Shown here one piece after another: positions 12,401-24,200 of a stretch of 64,000 nucleotides of DNA (its first letter is position 1; every line of letters begins with the position of its first letter). A program made the position numbers and the translations under genes. The notes beneath the pieces are model-generated. The model searched no databases and was not told where the DNA came from. It saw only the letters and a program-made list of their open reading frames with translations. The DNA lies in assembly GCF_036711975.1 (NCBI RefSeq), contig NW_027248940.1:1860001-1924000 (forward strand). Direction: 5' to 3'. The stretch comes from Onthophagus taurus (lineage: Eukaryota; Arthropoda; Insecta; Coleoptera; Scarabaeidae).

Positions 12401-14227
12401 CTTAAAGATTCTAGATTATGATGTGATATAAAAACTATTAGATAATATTATTGAAATTTCCAGGAAAGAATTGTTAAAGAAGAAATTGTTAAACTATAAA
12501 TCAAAAATAACACCTAATTTTCAAAAAATCATATCGGCCGTGTTTTTAATGATAATTATATGATATGTATGCTAAATTGAACCTTAAAGATTCTAGATCA
12601 TGATGTGATATAAAAACTATTAGATAATATTATTGAAATTTCCAGAAAAAAATTATTAATGAAGAAATTGTTAAACTATAAATCAAAAATAACACCAAAT
12701 TTTCAAAAAATCATATCGGCCGTGCTTTTAATGATAATGATATGATATGTATGCTAAAATGAAGCTTAACGATTCTAGATTATGATATGGTATAAAAACT
12801 ATTAGATAATACGATTGAAATTTCCAGGAAAAATTGTTAAAGAAGAAATTATTAAACTATAAATCAAAAATAACACCAAATTTTCAAAAAATCATATCGG
12901 CTGCGTTTTTAATGATAATGATATGATATGTATGTTAAATTGAAGCTTAAAGATTCTAGATTATGATGTAGTATAAAAACTATTAGATAATATTATTGAA
13001 ATTTCCAGGAAAAAATTGTTAAAGAAGAATTTGTTAAACTATAAACCAAAAATAACACCAAATTTTCAAAAAATCATATCGGCTGCGTTTTTAATGATAA
13101 TGATATGATATGTATGTTAAATTGAAACTTAAAGATTCTAGATTATGATGTGGTATAAAAACTATTAGATAATATTATTGAAATTTACAGAGAAAAATTG
13201 TTAAGGAATAAATTGTGAAATTATAAATCAAAAATAACACTATTTTCAAAAAATTATATCGGTCGTGTTTTTAATGATAATGATATGATATGTATGCTAA
13301 ATTGAACCTTAAAGATTCTAGATTATGATGTGATATAAAAACTATTACATAATATTATTGAAATTTCTAGGAAAAAATTGTTAAGGAAGAAATTGTGAAA
13401 TTATAAATCAAAAATAACACCAATTTTCAAAAAATAATATCGGTCGTGTTTTAATGGTAACAATATGATATGTATGTAAAATTGAACCTTAAAGATTCTA
13501 GATTACGATGTGATATAAAAACTATTAGATAATATTATTGAAATTTCCAAGAAAAAATTGTTAACGAAGAAATTGTGAAATTATAAATCAAAAATAACAC
13601 CAAATTTTCAAAAAATCTTATCGGCCGTGTTTTTAATGATAATGATATGATATGATATATATGCTAAATTGAACCTTAAACATTCTAGATTATGATGTGA
13701 TATAAAAACTATTAGATAATATGATTGAAATTTCCAGGAAAAAATTGTTAAAGAAGCAATTGTCAAATTATACATCAAAAATAAGACCAAATTTTCAAAA
13801 ATCATATAATCACCGTTTACTACAAGAAGTGAATTTCCTACCACCTGGTTTAAAGCTGTTGTGAACATGAATGGTTTATTAATATGTTTTGGGGATCCAA
13901 GAATAGCCGAAAATACTTTTGGATCGGTTGTAACAAGCATTGGAATTGGTCCAATCATGGCAAAAACATTTTTGCCGAAATTTTTTACTAGCGTCTCCAT
14001 TGTATTGTAAATGTCTAAAAGGTATCGATAAAAATCACTTCTTCGCTTAATTAAAGATACTTACCAACAGTATTTCGCATTTTATAACTAATTCCTAAAA
14101 GTGGTACTTGAAGCGGGGTGGGAAACATTTTTAACTGATTTTTATATTTATAAAAAATCAAGTACCACCATATCACCAACGATGCGAACACCGTAATTAT
14201 TATAATTAGAAACCCAGCAGTAATCAT
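6472..14227 (-). CDS. cytochrome P450, CYP4 clan, complete 6-exon gene
   Basis: Exons on the minus strand: 14227-14065, 14014-13814, 7727-7542, 7487-7162, 7107-7039, 6984-6472. Every junction uses GT-AG and phases agree, giving 1458 nt and 485 aa, normal for a microsomal P450. Seen in order: an N-terminal hydrophobic anchor (residues 1-22, from MITAGFLIIII) and Pro-rich hinge; WRRQR (C-helix WxxxR, Trp125); AASDTI in the I-helix (292-297); the K-helix ExxR (Glu351-Arg354); PERF (405-408); and the haem loop FNHGVRNCIG with ligand Cys430. The wording around HLAKSPEIQQKAYEEV is typical of CYP4-clan enzymes, which oxidise fatty acids, pheromones, hormones or xenobiotics at the ER; the substrate cannot be told. 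Oddities: intron 2 (13813-7728) is 6.1 kb and nearly all satellite, and the intron-2 and intron-3 donors (GTGATT, GTTTGT) are weak. The I-helix has Ile where Thr is usual. Confidence 0.9.
7835..13808. repeat. satellite array 1, ~182-bp unit, ~33 copies
   Basis: Successive CGGCCGTG landmarks sit at 8033, 8215, 8397, then (after a short unit) 8550, 8731, 8898, 9080, mostly 181-182 bp apart. Each unit carries ATCGGCCGTGTTTTTAATGA, GATATGATATGTATG, AAAGATTCTAGATTA and AAAATAACACCAAATTTTCA. The array fills P450 intron 2. Its last unit reaches within about 5 bases of the exon-2 splice donor (GT at 13813-13812), while the other end stops about 107 bases from the exon-3 acceptor. Units between 9.8 and 12.4 kb are almost identical and form higher-order repeats; the units at both ends are more diverged. 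No open frame or recognisable gene lies in it. Confidence 0.95.
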
Positions 14228-14479
14228 TTCAAATTAGACTTGAGGCTTATTTAGAAAGATTTCGATAAGTGCTGCAAAAGTAATCCACCAAGCCAAATTT
14301 ATTTGCTTACTTAACCTTCGTTTTTGTGATATTAATTAAAATATCCGAAAAAAAGCTGTATTAGTAACAATTAAATAAATGGATTTTTTTCATGAGATAA
14401 TCTATTTTGATACCTAATGAAGTCATTTCGAAAATCTAATAGACTAATTATTGTATTTTTTTTTATTACATTAGTTAAT
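14228..14479. other. 5' flank of the P450 gene
   Basis: AT-rich DNA upstream of the P450 start codon and before array 2. The promoter should lie here, but I see no convincing core element. Array 2 begins only about 250 bases upstream of the start codon. Confidence 0.4.
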
Positions 14480-17400
14480 TAATAATTTATATAAAACAAA
14501 CAATTCAAAAACCCTGGAAGTTAATAATTTCGTATAAATGAACTTTAAAGGTTCCTTTATAACCACAAAAAGTTTCATTTCTTGAATCTTAACCGTTTAG
14601 GAGAAAATAATTTTTTTGGATAACCAGTTTTAACAAACGTCAAATTAATAGGTGATTTTAAAAAATCTATATAAAATAAAATAATCAATCTGGAAATTAA
14701 TAATTTGGTATGAATTAACATTAAACGTTCCTTTATAACCTCAAAAAGTTTCATTTCTTGAATCTTAATCGTTTAGGAGAAAATAATTTTTTTTCATAAT
14801 CAGTTTCAAATTAATAGGTGATTTTTAAAAATCTATATAAAATAAAATAATCACCCTGGAAATTAATAATTTGGTATAAATTAACATTAAACGTTCCTTT
14901 ATAACCTCAAAAAGTTTCATTTAATCGTTTAGGAGAAAATAATTTTTTTGTATAATCAGTTTTAACAAACGTCAAATTAATGGGTGATTTTAAAAAATCT
15001 ATATAAAATAAAATAATCACCCTGGAAATTAATAATTTGGTATAAATGAACATTAAAAGTTCCTTTATAACCTCAAAAAGTTTCATTTCTTGAATCTTAA
15101 TCGTTTAGGAGAAAATAATTTTTTTGCAAAATCAGTTTCAAATTAATAGGTGATTTTTAAAAATCTATATAAAATAAAATAATCACCCTGGAAATTAATA
15201 ATTTGGTATAAATTAACATTAAACGTTCCTTTATAACCTCAAAAAGTTTCATTTTTTGAATCTTAACCGTTTAGGAGAAAATAATTTTTTTGCATAATCA
15301 GTTTTAACAAACCTCAAATTAATAGGTGATTTTAAAAAATCTATATAAAATAAAATAATCACCCTGGAAATTAATAATTTGGTATAAATTAACATTAAAC
15401 GTTCCTTTATAACCCCAAAAAGGTTCATTTCTTGAATCTTAATCGTTTAGGAGAAAATAATTTTTTTGCATAATCAGTTTTAACAAACGTCAAATTAATA
15501 GGTGATTTTTAAAAATCTATATAAAATAAAATAATCACCTTGGAAATTAATAACTTGGTATGAATTAACATTAAACGTTCCTTTATAACCTCAAAAAGTT
15601 TCATTTCTTGAATCTTAATCGTTTAGGAGAAAATAATTTTTTTGCATAATCAGTTTTAACAAACGTCAAATTAATAGGTGATTTTTAAAAATCTATATAA
15701 AATAAAATAATCACCTTGGAAATTAATAATTTGGTATGAATTAACATTAAACGTTCCTTTATAACCTCAAAAAGTTTCATTTCTTGAATCTTAATCGTTT
15801 AGGAGAAAATAATTTTTTTGCATAATCACTTTTAACAAACGTCAAATGAATAGGTGATTTTTAAAAATCTATATAAAATAAAATAATCACTCTGGAAATT
15901 AATAATTTGGTATAAATCAACAATAAACGTTCCTTTATAACCTCAAAAAGTTTCATTTCTTGAATCTTAATCGTTTCGGAGAAAATAATTTTTTTGCATA
16001 ATCAGTTTTAACAAACGTCAAATGAATAGGTGATTTTTAAAAATCTATATAAAATAAAATAATCACCCTGGAAATTAATAATTTGGTATAAATCAACAAT
16101 AAACGTTCCTTTATAACCTCAAAAAGTTTCATTTCTTGAATCTTAATCGTTTAGGAGAAAATAATTTTTTTGCATAATCAGTTTTAACAAACGTCAAATG
16201 AATAGGTGATTTTTAAAAATCTATATAAAATAAAATAATCACCCTGGAAATTAATAATTTGGTATAAATCAACAATAAACGTTCCTTTATAACCTCAAAA
16301 AGTTTCATTTCTTGAATCTTAATCGTTTAGGAGAAAATAATTTTTTTGCATAATCAGTTTTAACAAACGTCAAATTAATAGGTGATTGTTAAAAATCTAT
16401 ATAAAATAAAATAATCACTCTGGAAATTAATAATTTGGTATAAATCAACAATAAACGTTCCTTTATAACCTCAAAAAGTTTCATTTCTTGAATCTTAATC
16501 GTTTAGGAGAAAATAATTTTTTTGCATAATCAGTTTTAACAAACGTCAAATGAATAGGTGATTTTTAAAAATCTATATAAAATAAAATAATCACCCTGGA
16601 AATTAATAATTTGGTATAAATCAACAATAAACGTTCCTTTATAACCTCAAAAAGTTTCATTTCTTGAATCTTAATCGTTTAGGAGAAAATAATTTTTTTG
16701 CATAATCAGTTTTAACAAACGTCAAATTAATAGGTGATTTTTAAAAATCTATATAAAATAAAATAGTCACCTTGGAAATTAATAATTTGGTATAAATTAA
16801 CATTAAACGTTCCTTTATAACCTCAAAAAGTTTCATTTCTTGAATCTTAATCGTTTAGAAAAAAATAATTTTTTTGCATAATCAGTTTTAACAAACGTCA
16901 AGTGAATAGGTGATTTTTAAAAATCTATATAAAATAAAATAATCACCCTGGAAATTAATAATTTGGTATAAATCAACAATAAACGTTCCTTTATAACCTC
17001 AAAAAGTTTCATTTCTTGAATCTTAATCGTTTAGGAGAAAATAATTTTTTTGCATAATCAGTTTTAACAAACGTCAAATTAATAGGTGATTTTTAAAAAT
17101 CTATATAAAATAAAATAGTCACCTTGGAAATTAATAATTTGGTATAAATTAACATTAAACGTTCCTTTATAACCTCAAAAAGTTTCATTTCTTGAATCTT
17201 AATCGTTTAGGAGAAAATAATTTTTTTGCATAATCAGTTTTAACAAACGTCAAATTAATAGGTGATTTTTAAAAATCTATATAAAATAAAATAGTCACCT
17301 TGGAAATTAATAATTTGGTATAAATTAACATTAAACGTTCCTTTATAACCTCAAAAAGTTTCATTTCTTGAATCTTAATCGTTTAGGAGAAAATAATTTT

Positions 17401-18165
17401 TTTGCATAATCAGTTTTAACAAACGTCAAATTAATAGGTGATTTTTAAAAATCTGTATAACATAAAATAATCACCCTGGAAATTAATAATTTGGTATGAA
17501 TTAACATTAAACGTTCCTTTATAACCTCAAAAAGTTTCATTTCTTGAACCTTAATCGTTTAGGAGAAAATAATTTTTTTGCATAATCAGTTTTAATAAAC
17601 GTCAAATGAATAATAGGTGATTTTTAAAAATCTATATAAAATAAAATAATCACCCTGGAAATTAATAATTTGGTATAAATTAACATTAAACGTTCCTTTA
17701 TAACCTCAAAAAGTTTCATTTCTTGAATTTTAATCGTTTAGAAGAAAATAATTTTTTTGCATAATCAGTTTTAACAAACGTCAAATTAATAGGTGATTTT
17801 TAAAAATCTATATAAAATAAAATAAGCACCCTGGAAATTAACAATTTGGTATAAATTAACTTTAAACGTTCCTTTATAACCTCAAAAAATTTCATTTCTT
17901 GAATCTTAATTGTTTTGGAGAAAATAATTTTTTTGCATAATCAGTTTTAACAAACGTCAAATTAATAGGCGATTTTTAAAAATCTATATAAAATAAGATA
18001 ATCACCCTGGAAATTAATAATTTGGCATAAATTATCATTAAACGTTCCTTTATACCCTCAAAAAGTTTCATTTCTTGAATCTTAATCGTTTAGGCGAAAA
18101 TAACTTTTTTGCATAATCAGTTTTAACAAACGTCACATGAATAGGTGATTTTTAAAAATTAATAC
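14480..18165. repeat. satellite array 2, ~176-bp unit, ~21 copies
   Basis: The landmark GGTGATTTT recurs at 14651, 14817, 14983, 15149 (166 bp apart, because those units lack an internal TTAACAAACGTC-type segment in whole or part) and then at 15325, 15501, 15677 and 15853 (176 bp). Units carry CCTTTATAACCTCAAAAAGT, TTTCATTTCTTGAATCTTAA and TCGTTTAGGAGAAAATAA. The array lies between the 5' end of the P450 gene and the 3' end of the PXA gene, ending 65 bases from the latter's stop codon. It shares no obvious sequence with array 1. Confidence 0.95.
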
Positions 18166-18187
18166 AAAGGGATTATTTCTAATATTA

Positions 18188-18193
18188 TTTATT
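18188..18193 (-). terminator. candidate polyadenylation signal of the PXA gene
   Basis: AATAAA on the minus strand, 37 bases after the stop codon and just before array 2 begins. It is positioned to end the transcript before the satellite; the hexamer is common in such AT-rich DNA. Confidence 0.4.
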
Positions 18194-18229
18194 AATTGAT
18201 TAAATAAATTAATAAAAGTCGTCTTAATT

Positions 18230-21200
18230 TTAGGCAGAATACGTCGGCGATAAACTACAATTAGCTTCTATAACCAAAGAAGTAACCAACTCAAAAATTT
18301 GCAAAAAAATATCTTCATTAATCTTTTGACTTTGTAATGATAAAACCAAAGTTTCAATCGCACTTCTAAAAAGGTCTTCCCCCACTAAATACTTTAACCC
18401 ACCGGGAATTAAATCGACGAAAATTTCGGTGAGTTCCTTTTTAGTTAAAGCCAAAGGGTTCGTTTGCAACCCATTCGGTAATTTTCCAATCATCCCATTC
18501 ACACTTTTTAGCGACTTTTTACTATAATTCACCAAATAATCTTCGATTACGCTTCCAAAAAGGATTAATATCGATTTTACGAGCGCTTCCGGTAACAAAC
18601 ACGGAGTTGATTCGCAAAAAATATCCAATAAAGTTTTTGTAAGTGGAATGTTGAGTTCTAAATCGTCGATATCATCTTTAAACAAAAATTATTAATAATA
18701 ATGATAAATAAATCAATAAAATAATAAATTACCGTCATATTTTTTCGTTGAACTCCAACCGGAAGTTTGATCCAAAACATCCAAAGATTCAACGGCTTCA
18801 TACGCGTTATCAACGGTGCAAAAAGCGCGACGTTCATTTAAAAGCTTTTCCATTTTAATACTTAAATCGTTTTCCTAAAATAAAATGGTTAATTAATTTT
18901 TTTTTTAATTTTTTTGCGCTTACATTTAAATCTGAAGCTACGTAAGTCCAATGGTTAACATTTTCGATACTGATGAATTCGTTTTCTTGATCGATTGTGC
19001 TCTGATTTCCGGGTAAAGCCGTTTTTAGAGTATTCAAGGTGTTCTGGAAAACCCCAGTTGCGGTTCGGGCACAAAATTTATATAAACTGGGTAAAGCACC
19101 ATCAACATTCGTTAAATCTTCAAAGCTACTGTTTGAAAGTGTTGATAAAGATCGTCCCGTTTCATCAATAGGCCTAAAATAAATTAATACTATTTTTACT
19201 GTTCAGAGGAAAATTAAAATTACGTTATGTTACAAAATGGTATTAATAAAAGTTGTAAATTTAATTATAATCAAATATTGTATATAAAAAATTTTGATAC
19301 CATTAATAATAATAATATACATATATTTATTAACCCCATTACATGCAAAAAGAATTAGAAAAGAGAAACTACAAAAAAAAAAGCTATAAAAAAGTAACAT
19401 AATCAAACAAAATATCAATTAAACTGAATTTGGAGCTGAAAAGGACCAAGTCAGTTAAGCAAGAATGATAAACTGTTTTTCATTGGCTCTTGAATATAAA
19501 AAAAATATATACAGGTGTCCCGAAACTCAACGTCAAGCGGGCACCGGGTGAGAGGCCAACTCATACCTGTTCTGCCAAAATAAGAAAAAAATTCTATGTC
19601 TCTTAGTTAAGTGGCAATAAACATATTTTTGAAAATGTTAAAAATTGTTCCCGTATATCATACCTTTAGGTACTACGGTCAGAAATGATTACTTGCATGA
19701 CTGACAAGTGTTGAATAATAAAGCGATTATTCCACAGTTCTGACACGACCTACTAATCAAAAAATAAAATATTAACAGAAATGACAGCTTTCTTATATTG
19801 AGGTTATGTCTGAAATGTCTATCAAGTATGATGCGTTCCAGACAGGACGTCGCGCCTTATTTCTATGTAGGTAAGATAAAGGCGCGACGTACTGTCTGGG
19901 ACACACCATCTGTTCCGATTCGACGGAACCCTCCTCACCCCGCATAGCTTATTTTTGTTTGTCTTTCATTTGTAATTCCATTAAATCGCTCTTAAAAAAT
20001 TACTAAGCAATAATTTGGAAAAACTGATAACGGAATCCGACAACCGACATTATTTAACATATTTTGGTAAAAACCGCGTTGAAATCCGCCAGGTCGGTTT
20101 CGAAATAACCGCATCCTATTAAACCGCGATTTTATGCGAAACTATATGAAATATCGAAAAAATAAAATATTCCCCATATTAAGAAAACATCGATTTACCA
20201 CCAATTCAAATTTGAAATTTTTTCGTCAAATAGTTTTGAAGAAAAAAAATTGCAAAGTAGACAAAGTTGCTGGCACTCTCAATAATCAGGTACTTTTTCA
20301 CTTAACTCGCGAAAAAAGAAAAACCGCGGACCCGAAAATTTCCAAATTAACATGTGATACGCAGAAATGTTCACTGATTACAATAAACTTACCGCAATTT
20401 TTTCCATTGAGCAGTTACGAAGATATCGATCTTTAAAGTGACGGGCCTTGACTTTTTGCACGGATAGTAGTGTCGTCGACGAAATGAAATTTACAGTTTC
20501 CTGTAAATTACGGGGCGGTATTTAAATTACGGAATATTATTTTTCTGCTATTTAAAAACAAATAATTATGTTTATTACAACAACTGTTAATACAGAAATA
20601 TTTAATGGATTGCATTGTTTTGGATTGGAGAAACATGTTTTTTTAATTTTTGGCATAGTACCGTAATTTACAGGAAACTTTAAATTTTATTTCTTCGACG
20701 ACACTAGAAAAAAAAGTATATAAATAAGTATGGAATGGACATTTGCAGGGAGTTTTGCACAAAGCTAGACTATCCTTGTGGACTTGTCGCAGTCTTTGTG
20801 GAAAAAATTGGGGTCTTACCCCTGAAAGACTGTACTGGCTCTATGTGACTGTGGTTAGACCTATGATCACATACGGAGCAGCAGCCTGGTATAGGAAAGT
20901 CCGACAGACTTCAGTTATCAGTAAACTTATCTGGTCCACTGAGTCGCCACCAGTATGCTTATCAAGCGGGAAAATCAGCAGAATTGGCTCTACACAACTT
21001 AGTTGGTAGAGTATCCAGGACGCTGCAGGATAAAGAAATCTTGGTGTGTGCGTTTCTGGATATAGAGGGAACGTTCAACAACGCAATACCACAATCTCTT
21101 GAAAGAGCTGCTCTTGACAGGGGAGTGGAAGCAACTATAGCGGGTTGGATCCGGAATATGCTAGATAGTAGAATAGTTTCTACTTCACTCCACGGTGATA

Positions 21201-24200
21201 CGATACGCTTCAGGCCGGAAGGTGGCTGCCCGCAGGGAGGGGTGTTATCTCCCCTGCTTTGGTCCCTCCTAGTTGACGATCTGATTGCGATAGTCGAAGC
21301 CGTTGGTGTGGAAATACAAGCTTATGCTGATGACATTGTCGTTATGGTCAAAGGAACCTGTTTGCCGAGGATATCTAAAGTCCTCCAGGTGACCCTAGAT
21401 ACCATTTGCGCTTGGTGTAAGGGAGAGAACCTCTCAATAAACCCGCAAAAGACAATTGTTGTGCCCTTCACCAGGAAGCGAAAGGTGGATGGACTAATCC
21501 GCCCAACTATCCAAGGTGAAGAAATTCCTTTCTCAAAGGAAGTCAAATATCTAGGAGTAATCCTAGACAAAACCCTGTCATGGAATGGATATTTGCAGGG
21601 AGTTTTGCCCAAAGCTAGACTATCCTTGTGGACTTGTCGCAGTCCTTGTGGAAAAAATTGGGGTCTTACCCCTGAAAGACTGTACTGGCTCTATGTGACT
21701 GTGGTTAGACCTATGATCACATACGGTGCAGCAGCCTGGTATAGGAAAGTCCGACAGACTTCACTTATCAGTAAACTTTCACGAATTCAACGAGTAGCTG
21801 GATTGGCAATCTCTGGTGCGATAGGCACAACGCCAACTCTAGCAATGGAGGTTCTGCTTGGCCTATCTCCTCTGCATTTGCATATAGAGAAAGTGGCTAG
21901 AACAACCATTTACAGATTCAAGCAATATGCTCAAAACTGTTCCGACATGTCCTACCAATGGGCTGCGGAAGACATTATAAGCACTGATACTGTGCTATCA
22001 ATGCCGTCAGATTTGGCGGTATCACTATCAGTGATTAATGCTCGATACCAGATTGTACTGCCTGAGCGGCAGTCCTGGATCGAAAATGAAAATTCTCTGG
22101 TTCGGGCAGACATTTGCTTGTACACAGATGGATCAAAAACGCCTGAAGGGATAGGAGCAGGAGTATACTGCCAGACACCTCGAATTAAGCAAGCCTACAG
22201 CCTGGGTACGTACTGTACTGTATTCCAGGCGGAAGTATTTGCTATTGACATGGGTGCTAAAATCCTTCTTGAAAGAGGGGTGAAGAACATGACAGTACGA
22301 ATTTTCTCAGACAGTCAAGCCGCTCTCCAGCGCTGCAAGCCGTGAAAACGGTGTCGGCTCTGGTTAATGATTGTAAGAGAACATTAAACACACTGAGTTG
22401 TGATAACAGAGTCTCTCTGATCTGGGTCCCGGGTCACTCTGGGGTTGCTGGCAATGAAGCGGCAGATAAGCTAGCACGAGATGGCAGCGCTGAAGCGTTT
22501 GTGGGACCGGAACCAGCAGTTGGTGTATCATTTGCGATGGCCAAATATAGGATTGTACTGTGGGCTGAAGAGAGACTTCGCCTACTGTGGACCAGTTCTC
22601 CTGGAATGAGACCAGGGAATATTTTAGGACTTGCCCGTAGTAGCATAAAAGTTCTAATGGGTGTTTTTACTAGGCACTGCCGATTAAAAGCACACCTCAA
22701 CTTGTTGGGTTTAGCCGACGATGTTGAATGCCGACTATGTGCGGAGGAAGCAGAGACGGTTGAGCATGTTTTATGCCACTGCCCTGCCGTTAACCGTATC
22801 AGATTCTCGATTTTTGGGTCGCAGTTTATCTCCTCAAAAGATCTGAATGACCTTTCGCCGAGCAAGGTATTAATGTTCGTTAAGAACGATATCTATCGGG
22901 GTACAATAGATCCTTAGGGTCGCGGTGCAAGGTTGGTTGGTCCGCCTACCCGATATGTATTCTATGTAATGTAATGTAAAAATAAACTTTTCTTTTAGTG
23001 TCGTCGAAGAAATTAAATTTACAGTTTCCTGTAAATTACGGTTCTATAACTAAAAATTAAAATAACATACTTCTGATATTTGAAACAATTATATTTGTTG
23101 AATTGTTTAATTTATATATGTTTTACACAAAAGTTGCAATAGATTGCATTATTTCACATTTTTTATTTCGATTTAATATTATTTTTAAATGACTTAATAA
23201 ATTATCGATAGATAGCGCTCATGTGTGTTTTTTTTTTAATTCAAATAAACTTAGCAACATTTGTTTTTATTCAAAAATTTTCTGAAGTGTCACTTTAAAA
23301 ATCCTGTTTTTATGATCAATTACGAAAATTTTGAAAAGTTTGACATGTTAGAATGTTACATATTAAAAAATTATTTGTTTTTAAATACCAGAAGTTATCT
23401 TCTTATTTAATTGTTAACTTTTTAGATTTTACCTACCGCCTCGTAACTTACATTAAACTGTAAATTTAATTTCCTCGACGACACTAGATGGAAATTTTAT
23501 AAAAAAAGTTTATTTTTAGCTTTATTCTAAAACAATAAAAAATAGATCTGTCGAACCCTATATTTTTGTATCAGAAAAAAATAACGAATTTAATAAGCAT
23601 GGTATCTCAAAATCTAAAACCGAAAATTTTTTTTTGACGATGTCATGAAATTCTCCGTAAAAAAGGGTCCATATAATGTCGTAGTTATAATACTCCACCT
23701 ATAATAATAACCAAGATAATTGCACTTATTGGTTTTACGATATTTTCAATTTTGGCCTCTAGGGGAAAAACAAAAGACGATAGCGCTATGAGGTTTTCGG
23801 CATTAGCAATTTCTCGAAAAACGAGATCATGACATGTAAGCTACTTTTTTTCTAACTCTTATAGTTTCCGAGTTAGCCTATTCGGACATCGAATTTGAAC
23901 CACTCTGTACAGGGTGTCCAAATTTCGATGGGTTTGCAGGGTATCTCAGTTATTATGAAAGATAGAAAGTTGTGGTTTTCGCGAACCTGAGCTACTTTTT
24001 TGTGAAACTTACAATGCCGTAAACGAAATTTTCATAGACCTCTTCGTTTTTGATACACAGGGAGTATTTCAAAATTTACGATTTTCAGACACCCCCCGTA
24101 TCTCGGCTATCCGGAAACTTAGTACAAAAGTAAAAACGGGTTCTAATAGATTTTTTCACGTAGAATCCAATGATGCACGTAGAATTTTTCTAGACATCAC

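Noticed and set aside
7835..13808. CRISPR-like appearance of regularly spaced repeats
   Set aside because: Whole units of ~182 bp are repeated without unique spacers, in a eukaryotic intron; this is satellite DNA.
20134..20436. 100-codon open frame
   Set aside because: No recognisable domain, Lys/Asn-rich composition expected from AT-rich DNA, no splice context.
22434..22865. 143-codon minus-strand frame
   Set aside because: Antisense shadow of the LINE RNase H frame.
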